From Streptomyces sp. NBC_00285 (GTDB lineage Bacteria; Actinomycetota; Actinomycetes; Streptomycetales; Streptomycetaceae): 64,000 nucleotides of DNA. Below are positions 7,771 through 16,767 of this stretch, one piece after another. Below the pieces are notes generated by a model. That model was not told the origin of the DNA and did no database searches. It worked only from the letters and a program-made list of their open reading frames with translations. Each line of letters begins with the position of its first letter. Position 1 is the stretch's first letter. Both the position numbers and the translations under genes were made by a program. Location: NCBI RefSeq assembly GCF_036174265.1, contig NZ_CP108055.1, positions 1,798,001 to 1,862,000 of the forward strand. Reading direction: 5' to 3'.

Positions 7771-10035
7771 CTACGAGGCCTCGCTCTGTGCGATGAGCCG
7801 CACCAGTTCGACACGTGAGCGGATGCCAAGGCGGCTGAAGACGCCGCGCAGATGGTGGTCGATCGTGCGGGGGCTGAGGGCCAGACGGGCCCCGATCTCA
7901 CGGTTGGTGGCGCCCTCGGCGACCATCCGGGCGACCAGCAACTGCTGGGCGGTCAGACGTGCGGTGGGATCCACGGCATGCCTCGGGGCGGCCGGGGCGC
8001 CGAGGGCGCGGAGCTCGGCCCGAGCCTGGGCCGCGCAGTGCGGCGCGCCGAATTGGTCGAAGGCCTCCAGGGCGCTGTGGAGACGGTCGCGGGCCTCCGT
8101 GCGGTGGCGCAGACGGCGCAGGGCGCTGCCGAACAGGAACTCCGTGCGGGCGCGTTCGAAGTCGCGGGTGCCGCCGGCGTGGAGGTCGAGGGCCGAGCGG
8201 TAGTGCTCGACCGCTTCCTCACCGGGCGCCAGCAGGGCGCGGCAGCGGGCGCTGAGAGCGAGGTCGTCGGGGCTGTGCACGGCCGTGGCCCAGCGGTGGT
8301 AGTCGGCGTGGGCGCCGCGGGCGATCCTCGTGTCGTCGGTGCGGACGGCGGCCTCCACGTAGTGCGGGGTGGCCAGGTGCCGGATCGCGCGGTGGCCGTG
8401 GCCGGGACCGAACCCTGCGAGGGCCCGCAGCCGGGCCGCCGCGCCCGCGAAGCGGCCGCCGGTGAGGTCGAGGAAGGCGAGCGCCCACTGGGCGAGTGCG
8501 GCGGGCAGGCCGAGGCCCCGGGCCAGGGCGTAGGACCGTGCGGCGGCGGCGCGTTCGCGGCAGACGTCGGCGTCGCCCGTGATCGCCGCGAACATGGCGA
8601 GGGCGGCCTGGAGATGACAGGCGCCGTTGTCCTGGCCGGTGGCGTACGCCTGGTGCAGTGCCTCGGTCGCGGCGGCCTGTCCGGCCTGCGGGCGGCCGGT
8701 CCAGAAGTCGGCGTAGACACGGAACTCCATGGCCTGCGCCATGGCGCCCGTCGCGCCCCGGGCGCGGGCGGAGGCGGTGGCCCGGAGGGTCGCCGTGGCG
8801 GCGCGGGTGTGGTCGCCGAGCATCAGGGCGGCGATGCCTGCGTGGACGAGGAGGGTGGGGTCGCCGCCGGGTCCGCAGCGCCCGGCGGCCGCCTGGAGGA
8901 GGTCGCGCGCGTCCTCGTACCGCCCCTCGAAGGCTGCCGCGAGGCCCCCGAGCGTGCCGGGCGGGGTGATGCCCAGGCGCCCGGCGACCCGGGCGGCCTC
9001 CCGGCAGCGGCGCAGGTCACCGGTGTACACGGCCGCTTCGGCGGCGTGAGCGAGGAGCAGTTCCGCCGGGTCGCAGGACGCCTCGTCCTGTGCCACCGCT
9101 CCGTGTGACGCCGCACGGTCACCCGGTGTCCCGCCCGGCCGTGGGGAATCGTTCCCTCTCGTGGGTCTCGCGCGTCGCGCCGCTGCCCCGAGGAGCGCGT
9201 CGAAGGCCTCCGTGGCGTTGCCCGTGCGCAGCGCGAGCAGGCCCGAGAGGGCGTCGTCCGCCGCGCCCTCGGCCGCGAGACGGCGGGCCCGGTCGCCGTC
9301 ACCGGCCTGCCAGGCGTCGGTGGCGGCACGTGTCACCAGACGGGCGCGCTCCGGGGAATCCGGACAGAGCGCGGCGGCACGCTCCAACAGGGCCCGCGCC
9401 AGGGCGAGTCGGCCGGTGCGGCGGGCCGTGTCCGCGGAGCCCCGGAGCTCCGCCGCAAGCCGTCCGCTGGGGCCGAGGGCGCCCGCGCCGCGGTGCCAGG
9501 ACCGCCGAGGGGCCTCGTCGTCGCCGTGCAGCACGCGGGCCAGCAGCCGGTGGACGTCACGGCGGTCGGCCGAGGAGCCGGCCTCGTAGGCGGCGATCCG
9601 TGTCCAGGCGTCGCGGAAGACGACACCGCCGGCCCCCGAGTGCGCCACGCCGACCGTCTCGGCCCTCTCCAGCGGCCGGGTGTCGAGGCGGGCGGCGGCG
9701 GTGGCACGGAGGAACGCGTGGGTGGCGACCGGGTACTGGTCGGCCGCCGCGAGGAGCAGCAGAAGGCGGGTGTCGTCGGGCAGGGCCCGGATCTCCGCGC
9801 GCAGTGCGCGCAGCAGTGCGGGGGCGAGGTCGGCGGGTTCGGTGGGAAGCGGGTCCAGACCCGCCGCCTGACGCTCCGTCAGCAGCGTCACGAGTTCGGC
9901 GGCGGCACGCGGGTCGCCGTGCACGGAATGCAGCAGCCGCACCCTGACGCCCTCGGGAAGCGCCGGGAGCACGCGCCGCGGTGGCGAAGTACGGGGCTGA
10001 GGCGGGGGGTTCACCGGAGTCACCACGACATTCAC
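7771..10035 (-). CDS. Large LuxR-type regulator lacking the ATPase half
   Basis: A 754-residue protein with a C-terminal LuxR helix-turn-helix (about residues 690-750, LTAQQLLVARMVAEGATNREI and SPRTIDHHL). The long alanine- and leucine-rich middle resembles the TPR-like helical region of LAL (MalT-type) regulators. The N-terminal ~180 residues resemble the end of a STAND/AAA ATPase (a winged-helix-like segment), but no Walker A P-loop is present. The usual LAL length is about 900-1000, so this looks like a natural form missing the nucleotide-binding part. It is divergent from a secreted lipase gene, with 105 bp between the starts, and may control it. Confidence 0.85.
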   Translation of the reverse strand: MNVVVTPVNPPPQPRTSPPRRVLPALPEGVRVRLLHSVHGDPRAAAELVTLLTERQAAGLDPLPTEPADLAPALLRALRAEIRALPDDTRLLLLLAAADQYPVATHAFLRATAAARLDTRPLERAETVGVAHSGAGGVVFRDAWTRIAAYEAGSSADRRDVHRLLARVLHGDDEAPRRSWHRGAGALGPSGRLAAELRGSADTARRTGRLALARALLERAAALCPDSPERARLVTRAATDAWQAGDGDRARRLAAEGAADDALSGLLALRTGNATEAFDALLGAAARRARPTRGNDSPRPGGTPGDRAASHGAVAQDEASCDPAELLLAHAAEAAVYTGDLRRCREAARVAGRLGITPPGTLGGLAAAFEGRYEDARDLLQAAAGRCGPGGDPTLLVHAGIAALMLGDHTRAATATLRATASARARGATGAMAQAMEFRVYADFWTGRPQAGQAAATEALHQAYATGQDNGACHLQAALAMFAAITGDADVCRERAAAARSYALARGLGLPAALAQWALAFLDLTGGRFAGAAARLRALAGFGPGHGHRAIRHLATPHYVEAAVRTDDTRIARGAHADYHRWATAVHSPDDLALSARCRALLAPGEEAVEHYRSALDLHAGGTRDFERARTEFLFGSALRRLRHRTEARDRLHSALEAFDQFGAPHCAAQARAELRALGAPAAPRHAVDPTARLTAQQLLVARMVAEGATNREIGARLALSPRTIDHHLRGVFSRLGIRSRVELVRLIAQSEAS

Positions 10036-10140
10036 GTTACTGGCGAGTTAATTCACCCGTAAAGACCGGCGATTTCGCCGATGCGGCACGCGTAGACCCG
10101 CCGGACACTCCTGGCAACCCCACCCGTTTCAGGAGGCATC

Positions 10141-10827
10141 ATGAGGCGCTGCACGCGTCGCATCGCCACGGTCGTATCGGCCGTCACGGCACCGCTCCTT
10201 CTGTCCCTCTCCCTCTCCGCGACCCCCGCTCACGCGGCCACCCACAACCCGATCGTCTTCGTGCACGGCATCAGCAGTGACGCGAGCAGCTGGGACGACT
10301 GGATCGCCGACTTCAAGGCCGACGGCTACAGCGCCTCCGAGCTGGACGCCTGGACCTACAGCTGGTCGCAGTCGAACGTCACCACCGCCCAGCAGCTGGC
10401 CACCGAGATCCAGCGGGTGCTCAAGGCGACCGGTGCCTCGAAGGTCGACCTGGTCACCCACTCGATGGGCGCGCTGAGCGCCCGCTACTACCTGAAGAAC
10501 CTCGGCGGTACGGCGTACGTGGACGACTTCGTCTCGGCAGCCGGCGTCAACCACGGGACGACCACGGCCGCCTGGTGCGCGTGGCTCTACACCTCGTGCG
10601 CGCAGATGAACACCGGCAGCTCCTTCCTCACCGCCCTCAACTCGGGTGACGAGACGCCGGGCAGCGTCGCGTACGCCAGTTACTGGTCGAACTGCGACGA
10701 CGCACTCACCCCGGACACCACGGCGATCCTGAGCGGCGCGACGAACGTCGAGGTCGGCTGCATCTCGCACACCGACATGAACAACGACTACGGCGTCTAC
10801 GGACAGGTGCGCGACTTCGTGCGGTGA
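10141..10827 (+). CDS. Secreted triacylglycerol lipase / esterase
   Basis: A 228-residue exported alpha/beta hydrolase resembling small Bacillus LipA-type lipases. The Sec signal peptide ends at about residue 32 (ATPAHA then ATHN). Seen: oxyanion motif [11 protein letters not shown] near 36-46, nucleophile Ser108 in THSMGA, a candidate acid in the DALTPDTTA segment and a candidate catalytic His in CISHTDM near the end. Four cysteines in the mature part may form disulfides. CAGGAGGC lies right upstream of the ATG. It is divergent from the LuxR-type regulator. Confidence 0.88.
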   Translation: MRRCTRRIATVVSAVTAPLLLSLSLSATPAHAATHNPIVFVHGISSDASSWDDWIADFKADGYSASELDAWTYSWSQSNVTTAQQLATEIQRVLKATGASKVDLVTHSMGALSARYYLKNLGGTAYVDDFVSAAGVNHGTTTAAWCAWLYTSCAQMNTGSSFLTALNSGDETPGSVAYASYWSNCDDALTPDTTAILSGATNVEVGCISHTDMNNDYGVYGQVRDFVR

Positions 10828-10900
10828 GCCGCCGGCGGGGGTGCGACGGGGTCCCGCGGGGGACACTCACGGTAGGACCAGTCCTGCGAGGGAGGCTGTC

Positions 10901-11590
10901 ATGCCGCTACGGTCCACCGACACCGGCAAGGTGTCCCGGGATCCCGTCCACCATCCGCTGTTCGCCCGGTACTACGCCCGGGTCAGTGTCGCCGCCGAGA
11001 CCAGAATGGGCATGGCGGGTGTGCGCGGGCGGCTGCTCGCCGGGCTGTCCGGGCGGGTGATCGAGATCGGCGCGGGCAACGGTCTGAACTTCGCGCACTA
11101 TCCGGGCGAGGTCTGCGAGGTGGTGGCGATCGAACCGGAGCGCAACCTGCGGCGGTTGGCGGTGGAGTCCGCCCTGCGCTCGGAGGTACCGGTCGACGTG
11201 GTGCCCGGGGCCGCGGAGGCGCTGCCGGTCAAGAGCGAGGCCTTCGACGCCGTGGTGATCTCGCTGGTCCTGTGCAGTGTGCGCGATGTGCCGCGTGCAC
11301 TCGGCGAGGTGCGGCGGGTGCTGCGGCCCGGCGGGGTCGTGCGGTTCTTCGAGCACGGCAGCGGTGGCGGCCCGGCGATGCGCCTCACCCAGCGCGCCCT
11401 GGACCGCACGGTGTGGCCCCCGCTCAACGGCGGCTGCCACCTGGGCCGCGACCCGGTCGGAGCGCTGCGGGACGCCGGGTTCGAACTCGGCCCCTACCGG
11501 CGGGTGTTGATGCCGGAGAAGGGACCCAGGCTGCCTACGTCCTTCTGCGTGCTCGGCACCGCGTGGCGGCCGCCGGCGGCGGAGCGCTGA
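10901..11590 (+). CDS. Class I SAM-dependent methyltransferase
   Basis: A 229-residue cytosolic methyltransferase. Motif I is VIEIGAGNGLNFAHY at about residues 52-66; the acidic motif II end is VVAIEP; the post-I region VLRPGGVVRFFEH is typical of UbiE/Methyltransf_11 members. The substrate is not evident. The ATG at 10901 follows GAGGGAGG with good spacing, preferred over an in-frame start at 10841. Its stop TGA abuts the stop of the convergent toxin gene in a shared TGATCA. Confidence 0.88.
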   Translation: MPLRSTDTGKVSRDPVHHPLFARYYARVSVAAETRMGMAGVRGRLLAGLSGRVIEIGAGNGLNFAHYPGEVCEVVAIEPERNLRRLAVESALRSEVPVDVVPGAAEALPVKSEAFDAVVISLVLCSVRDVPRALGEVRRVLRPGGVVRFFEHGSGGGPAMRLTQRALDRTVWPPLNGGCHLGRDPVGALRDAGFELGPYRRVLMPEKGPRLPTSFCVLGTAWRPPAAER

Positions 11591-11965
11591 TCACAGGGTC
11601 CACTTCCTCAGCTCGCGCGCGATGTCGAGCACCGAGACGTCGCCCTTCTTGGCCACCTTGGCGAGGTCACGGACGAGTTCGGGCGAGGTGACGACCCTGA
11701 GCCCGCTCGCGACGAGATAGGCGTAGGCGACGGCACACGCGAACAGCGCGTTGGTGCGCTCCAACGCCGGGACATGGATGAGGAGTTGCAGCAGTGAGGC
11801 GGCGCGCATGTGCGGGCTGTCGTAGACCGGGATGTCGAAGATCTCCGCCTGGTGCCGCGCCACGGCGGCGACCAGGGCACCCCAGTCGGTGACCTGGGGG
11901 TCGCCCGGGGTCTTCTGCTCGGCGAGCATCAGGAGCCAGGCCAGATCGATGTGCAGATCGCTCAA
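11591..11965 (-). CDS. Doc/Fic-fold toxin-like protein, degenerate active site
   Basis: A 124-residue protein overlapping the antitoxin gene by 4 nt (ATGA). Its overall pattern follows phage P1 Doc: an N-terminal helical part, a central helix pair, and a C-terminal end (VRDLAKVAKKGDVSVLDIARELR) closely like the Doc C terminus. The family active-site motif HxFx(D/E)(A/G)N(K/G)R is replaced by HVPALERTNALF, keeping only His64. The usual Fic nucleotidyl- or phosphotransfer chemistry is therefore doubtful. Similar Streptomyces proteins are annotated as the toxin component of a Fic-family system; whether this one is toxic, and how, is unknown. Confidence 0.75.
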   Translation of the reverse strand: MSDLHIDLAWLLMLAEQKTPGDPQVTDWGALVAAVARHQAEIFDIPVYDSPHMRAASLLQLLIHVPALERTNALFACAVAYAYLVASGLRVVTSPELVRDLAKVAKKGDVSVLDIARELRKWTL

Positions 11966-12186
11966 CGAGCCTCGTGTTCCTTGCCGAATTCCTCCACGAA
12001 GACGGATTCGTACTGCTTCATGAAGTCGGCCGCGGCCTCCACGAAGGCCTGGCCCGCCTCGCCGGTGTCTTTCATGACCAACTCCTCGATGTAGCGGTTG
12101 ACGCTCACGCCACGGGCGAGGGCACGATCACGGGCGGCACGGGCGGTGCCCTCGTCCACCCGCACGTTCAACTGAGTCTTCGCCAT
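11962..12186 (-). CDS. Ribbon-helix-helix antitoxin
   Basis: A 74-residue protein. Residues 1-45 form a MetJ/Arc-type ribbon-helix-helix DNA-binding domain (KTQLNVRVDEGTARAARDRA, then SVNRYIEELV). The C-terminal 30 residues are acidic and predicted helical (FVEAAADFMKQYESVFVEEF), as expected of a toxin-wrapping tail. It is translated just ahead of, and overlapping, the Doc-like gene, the usual antitoxin-first order. A perfect inverted repeat 9 nt upstream of the ATG is the likely autoregulatory operator. Doc partners are commonly Phd-type; here the partner is RHH. Confidence 0.82.
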   Translation of the reverse strand: MAKTQLNVRVDEGTARAARDRALARGVSVNRYIEELVMKDTGEAGQAFVEAAADFMKQYESVFVEEFGKEHEAR

Positions 12187-12194
12187 ACCTTGAA

Positions 12195-12214
12195 GCTAGC
12201 GCCGAAACGCTAGC
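12195..12214. promoter_or_regulatory. Inverted-repeat operator of the toxin-antitoxin pair
   Basis: GCTAGCG at 12195-12201 and CGCTAGC at 12208-12214 form a perfect 7-bp inverted repeat with a 6-nt spacer. It lies 9-28 nt upstream of the antitoxin ATG on the minus strand and probably overlaps the promoter. RHH antitoxins typically bind such sites, so autorepression is inferred. The ABC transporter start is 170 bp away on the other side. Confidence 0.7.
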
Positions 12215-12383
12215 ATGCGCAAGAGGGTCCTCCCCTGGGTGGAATATGTCCCTTACATCGATACCGGGGGCCCGACCTGGGGTGGAGAAGGTCTCGACCG
12301 CGCGAGGGATACCGGGTGTGGGGTGGATCACATTACGCTCGGCCGGGCGGGAAGCCACGCCGTCCACGAGCGAGGAGAGAGCC

Positions 12384-13256
12384 TTGTCCACAGCTGCAGC
12401 CGAGCACGCCCCCGGTGCCGTTCCGGCCGACGGGACCGCGGCCCGTGCCCGCGGTCTGACCAAGGCGTACGGCTCGGGAGAGACGGCCGTCCTCGCCCTG
12501 GACTCGGTGGACGTGGACATCGCGCGCGGCCGGTTCACCGCGATCATGGGCCCCTCGGGCTCCGGGAAGTCCACGATGATGCACTGCCTCGCGGGGCTCG
12601 ACACCGTGTCGGCCGGTCAGGTGTGGCTCGGCGACACCGAGATCACGGGGCTGAAGGACCGCGAGCTGACCCGGCTGCGCCGGGACCGGATCGGGTTCAT
12701 GTTCCAGTCGTTCAACCTGATCCCGACGCTGAACGCGGCCGAGAACATCACCCTGCCCATGGACATCGCGGGCAAGAAGCCCGACGAGAAGTGGCTGGAC
12801 CAGGTCATCGACACGCTGGGCCTGCGGGACCGGCTCAAGCACCGGCCCTCGCAGCTCTCCGGCGGTCAGCAGCAGCGGGTCGCGTGCGCGCGGGCGCTCG
12901 CCTCCCGGCCCGAGCTGATCTTCGCGGACGAGCCGACCGGCAACCTCGACTCACGGGCGGGTCTGGAGGTCCTCGGCTTTCTGCGCGAGGCCGTCGACCA
13001 GCTCGGACAGACCGTCGTCATGGTCACCCACGACCCGGGGGCGGCGACCCACTCCGACCTGGTGCTCTTCCTCGGGGACGGGCGGATCGTGGACAGCATG
13101 GAGCGGCCGACGGCGGAGGCGGTGCTGGAGCGTATGAAGCGTTTCGACGTGATCCGCGGCCAGTTCGAGGGCTCACCGGAGTCCTCCGGCCCACCGAGCC
13201 CGCCCGGCTCGCCTCAGGACAGCGGCTCCGGTGACGTGACCCTCGACAAGGACTGA
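12384..13256 (+). CDS. ABC transporter ATP-binding protein (LolD/MacB type)
   Basis: A 290-residue ATPase pairing with the next gene. Walker A GPSGSGKST, Q-loop MFQSFN, signature LSGGQQQR, Walker B LIFADEPTGNLDS and switch MVTHD are all present. A 35-residue Gly/Pro/Ser-rich C-terminal tail follows. The TTG at 12384 was chosen because GAGGAGAGA lies just upstream; the in-frame ATG at 12246 would add 46 residues unlike the family. The permease starts 4 nt after this stop. Substrate unknown; MacB/FtsX-type transporters act mechanically on lipids, peptides or envelope proteins. Confidence 0.92.
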   Translation: MSTAAAEHAPGAVPADGTAARARGLTKAYGSGETAVLALDSVDVDIARGRFTAIMGPSGSGKSTMMHCLAGLDTVSAGQVWLGDTEITGLKDRELTRLRRDRIGFMFQSFNLIPTLNAAENITLPMDIAGKKPDEKWLDQVIDTLGLRDRLKHRPSQLSGGQQQRVACARALASRPELIFADEPTGNLDSRAGLEVLGFLREAVDQLGQTVVMVTHDPGAATHSDLVLFLGDGRIVDSMERPTAEAVLERMKRFDVIRGQFEGSPESSGPPSPPGSPQDSGSGDVTLDKD

Positions 13257-13260
13257 GCCC

Positions 13261-15828
13261 GTGCTGAAGGCGACACTGCGGAGCTTTCTCGCGCACAAGG
13301 GACGGCTGCTGCTCTCCGCGCTGGCCGTCGTGCTGTCCGTGGCCTTCGTGTCGGGAAGCCTGATCTTCTCCGACACGCTGAGCCGCACCTTCGACCGGCT
13401 CTTCGCCTCGACCGCCCCCGACCTCACCGTCAGCCCCAAGGAGGACCTGCGCGAGGCCATCCCGTCCGGGACGACGGCCACCCTGCCGGCCGCGCTCGCG
13501 GCACGCCTGGCCGAGGTCGACGGGGTCGCCGCCGCGCGCTTCGACGCCGAGGACGACGGCATCACCGTTGTCGACTCCCACAACAAGTCGATCGGCTCGA
13601 CCACCGGCGCCCCCACCATCGGCACCGACTGGAACCCCACCGAGCGCAGCCCCCTGAAGCTCACCTCCGGCCATGCCCCGCACGGCCCCTCCGAGGCGCT
13701 GCTCGACTCGGAGACCGCCGACCGCAAGGACCTGCGCATCGGTGACCCGCTCACCGTGATCGCGGGACCGGGTTCGTTCAAGGTCCGGATCGTCGGCATC
13801 GCCACCTTCACCACCACCAACCCCGGTGCCTCGCTGCTGTTCCTCGACCCGCCGACCGCGCAGACGAAGCTGCTCGGCTCCTCGACGGCCGCCACCAGCA
13901 TCTCCGTGGACGCCGCCGAGGGGGTGAGCAACGACCGGCTCAAGCAGCACGTGGCCGCCGCGCTCGGCACGGGCACCTACGAGTACCGGACGGCGGAGGA
14001 GCAGGCGAAGTCCGACGTCGACCAGCTGGGTGGATTCCTCGACGTCGTCAAGTACGTCATGCTCGGCTTCGCGGGCATCGCCGTCATGGTCGGTGTCTTC
14101 CTGATCGTCAACACCTTCTCGATGCTGATCGCCCAGCGCACGCGTGAGTTGGGCCTGCTGCGCGCACTCGGCGCCGACCGCCGTCAGGTCCGCCGCTCGG
14201 TGCTCACCGAGGCGCTCCTGCTCGGCCTGGTCGGCTCCACGGTCGGGCTCGGCACGGGCATCGGGCTGGCTGTGGGACTGATCGCGCTGATGAACGCCTT
14301 CGGCATGAACATCCGCACCGGCGAGATGGTCATCGGCTGGGGAACACCCGTCGCGGCCTACGTGGTCGGCGTGGGCGTCACCTTCGTGGCGGCCTATCTC
14401 CCGGCCCGGCGGGCTGCGGGCGTCTCACCGATGGCGGCCCTGGCGGACGCCGAGATCGCCGACATCGGACGGCCGTTGAAGGTCCGCGCGATCGTGGGCG
14501 GCCTGGTGGGAGCGGTGGGCGCGGCCGCACTCGTCGGGTGCGCGCTCGCGTCGAAGACCGCGTCGGCGGCCTCTTTCCTGGGCCTCGGCGTCGTCCTGAC
14601 CCTCCTGGCGACCGTGATCGCCGGTCCCCTGCTGGTGCGGCCGGTGATCCGGGTGCTGGGCGGGGCCTTCCCCGCACTGTTCGGTCCGGTCGGGCGGATG
14701 AGCCAGCGCAACGCCCTGCGCAACCCCCGCCGCACGGGTGCCACCGCGGCCGCCCTGATGGTCGGCCTGGCCCTGGTCGGCGGGATGTCCGTGGCGAGCG
14801 CGTCCATGTCCAAGTCCTTCGACGAGCAGATCGACAAGACGCTGGGCGCCGACTTCGTCGTGCAGAACGGCAACTTCCTGCCGTTCCCGCAGGAGGTCAC
14901 GGACGCGGTGCGCGACACCGACGGCGCCGGGCTCGTCGTACGGTCGCGGTTCGCACCGATCGCCGTACGGCTGCCGGACGGCAAGCGGGTCGAGACGACC
15001 GCCGCGGGGTACGACCCGCAGCTCGACGACGTCGCCCACATCACCTACGCGCAGGGCGACACCGCGGCCGCGCTCGCCTCCGGGCACCTGGCCATGGACC
15101 TGGGCTTCGCCCGCGACCACGACGTGAAGGTCGGCAGCAGGGTCCCGGTCGAGTTCCAGGGCGGACGCAGGACGGAACTGACGGTGGGCGCCCTCACCGA
15201 CCAGGGCTCCTCGGGCGGGTTCGGGACGCAGGGCGGCATCTACTTCGGCCTGGGCACGCTGGAGCGGTTCGCGCCGGGCGGCCAGGACTCCGCGCTGTAC
15301 GTGAACGCCGCCTCCGGGACCGGCGCGGACCGGCTGCGCGCAGGCCTGGAGAAGACGCTCGACCCGTATCCGCAGGTCCAGGTACGCGACCTCGCCGACT
15401 ACAAGGATCTCGTCCACGACCAGATCGCGGTGCTGCTCTATCTCGTGTACGCGCTGCTCGGACTCGCGATCGTCATCGCGGTGCTCGGCGTGGTCAACAC
15501 GCTTGCCCTGTCGGTCGTGGAACGCACCCGGGAGATCGGGCTGCTGCGCGCCATCGGGCTCGCCCGGCGTCAGCTGCGCCGGATGATCCGTCTGGAGTCG
15601 GTGGTGATCGCGGTGTTCGGCGCGGTCCTGGGACTGTCGCTGGGGCTGGTGTGGGGCGTGTGCACCCAGCAGGTGCTGGCGTTGCAGGGCCTGAACGCGC
15701 TGGCGATCCCCTGGGGCACGATCGTCGCGGTCGTCGTCGGCTCGGCGGTGGTGGGCGTCGTGGCGGCGCTGCTGCCGGCGTTGCGTGCATCGCGCATGAA
15801 TGTACTGGCCGCGATCGCGCACGAGTGA
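13261..15828 (+). CDS. FtsX/MacB-type ABC transporter permease (duplicated)
   Basis: An 855-residue permease made of two FtsX-like halves. The first N-terminal helix at about 18-40 precedes a large extracellular domain (about 45-250), then three helices near 265-390; further helices near 405-465 lead to a second N-terminal helix (about 490-515), a second extracellular domain and the last three helices near 725-845. Both halves contain the family motif of ERTREIGLLRAIG type (QRTRELGLLRALGADRRQVR and ERTREIGLLRAIGLARRQLR). Together with the upstream ATPase it forms a mechanotransmission-type exporter. The substrate cannot be told from context. Confidence 0.92.
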   Translation: MLKATLRSFLAHKGRLLLSALAVVLSVAFVSGSLIFSDTLSRTFDRLFASTAPDLTVSPKEDLREAIPSGTTATLPAALAARLAEVDGVAAARFDAEDDGITVVDSHNKSIGSTTGAPTIGTDWNPTERSPLKLTSGHAPHGPSEALLDSETADRKDLRIGDPLTVIAGPGSFKVRIVGIATFTTTNPGASLLFLDPPTAQTKLLGSSTAATSISVDAAEGVSNDRLKQHVAAALGTGTYEYRTAEEQAKSDVDQLGGFLDVVKYVMLGFAGIAVMVGVFLIVNTFSMLIAQRTRELGLLRALGADRRQVRRSVLTEALLLGLVGSTVGLGTGIGLAVGLIALMNAFGMNIRTGEMVIGWGTPVAAYVVGVGVTFVAAYLPARRAAGVSPMAALADAEIADIGRPLKVRAIVGGLVGAVGAAALVGCALASKTASAASFLGLGVVLTLLATVIAGPLLVRPVIRVLGGAFPALFGPVGRMSQRNALRNPRRTGATAAALMVGLALVGGMSVASASMSKSFDEQIDKTLGADFVVQNGNFLPFPQEVTDAVRDTDGAGLVVRSRFAPIAVRLPDGKRVETTAAGYDPQLDDVAHITYAQGDTAAALASGHLAMDLGFARDHDVKVGSRVPVEFQGGRRTELTVGALTDQGSSGGFGTQGGIYFGLGTLERFAPGGQDSALYVNAASGTGADRLRAGLEKTLDPYPQVQVRDLADYKDLVHDQIAVLLYLVYALLGLAIVIAVLGVVNTLALSVVERTREIGLLRAIGLARRQLRRMIRLESVVIAVFGAVLGLSLGLVWGVCTQQVLALQGLNALAIPWGTIVAVVVGSAVVGVVAALLPALRASRMNVLAAIAHE

Positions 15829-15876
15829 GGTAATGGCGGGCATACAACTCAAGTCGCTTACCGCTGAGGAGAGTTC

Positions 15877-16767
15877 ATGCCGCGCCCCTTCCGCTTCGCC
15901 GTCAACCTGACCACTGCCTCCACCGACGAGGACTGGCGCACCAAGTGCCGGCGGGCCGAGGAACTCGGGTACGACGTGATCCTGGTCCCGGATCATCTCG
16001 GCAAGGTCGCGCCGTTCCCGGCGCTGGTCGCGGCGGCGCAGGTCACCGAGCGGCCGCGGCTCGGCACGTTCGTGCTCAACGCGGGCTTCTGGAACCCGGC
16101 GCTGCTCGCCCGTGAGGTGGCCACGGTGGACGCTCTCACCGGCGGCCGCCTCGAACTCGGCCTGGGTACCGGATATGTGCAGTCCGAGCACGACCGGGCC
16201 GGGCTGCCCTTCGGTTCGGCGGGCGAGCGGGTGGACCATCTGCGGCGCACGGTCGAGGAGCTGGAGCGGCTGCTGTACTCGGTGGACCATGTGCCGCGTC
16301 CGGTGCAGCTGCCCCGGGTGCCCCTGCTGATCGGCGGTATCGGCAACCGGATGCTGAAGCTGTCCGCCGAGCACGCGGACATCGCAGCCTTCACGGGGGC
16401 GACCCTGGTGCCGGGGAACACGACCGGGAAGCTGACCCCGACCACCGCCGAGGAACTCGACGAGCGTGTCGCGCGCTATCGGCAGCTCGCCGCGGGCCGC
16501 AAGGAACCGGCCGAACTGAACCTGCTCCTCCAGACGGTGGTCGTCACCGACGACCGCGAGGCCGAGGCCGCACCGTTCCTGCACCGGCTACCGGACCTGA
16601 CCCTCCAGCAGGCGCTGGACCTGCCCATCATGCTGATCGGCACGGTCGAGGAGATCGTCACGCAGGTGCTGGCGCAGCGCGATCGGTACGGTTTCACGTA
16701 TCTGACGGTGCTGGAGGCGTCCATGGAGGCCTTCGCCCCGGTCATGGCGGAGTTGCGCGGACGATAG
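15877..16767 (+). CDS. LLM-class F420-dependent oxidoreductase
   Basis: A 296-residue luciferase-like TIM-barrel protein. Typical elements: RRAEELGYDVILVPDH near residue 29, LNAGFWNPALLAREVAT near 66, and the cofactor-side motif GGRLELGLGTGY near 90. The pattern is that of TIGR03621-like actinobacterial members assumed to use F420, which Streptomyces makes. Reaction and substrate are unknown. GAGGAGAG precedes the ATG. Spaced 48 nt after the exporter gene, so it may be co-transcribed with it. Confidence 0.87.
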   Translation: MPRPFRFAVNLTTASTDEDWRTKCRRAEELGYDVILVPDHLGKVAPFPALVAAAQVTERPRLGTFVLNAGFWNPALLAREVATVDALTGGRLELGLGTGYVQSEHDRAGLPFGSAGERVDHLRRTVEELERLLYSVDHVPRPVQLPRVPLLIGGIGNRMLKLSAEHADIAAFTGATLVPGNTTGKLTPTTAEELDERVARYRQLAAGRKEPAELNLLLQTVVVTDDREAEAAPFLHRLPDLTLQQALDLPIMLIGTVEEIVTQVLAQRDRYGFTYLTVLEASMEAFAPVMAELRGR

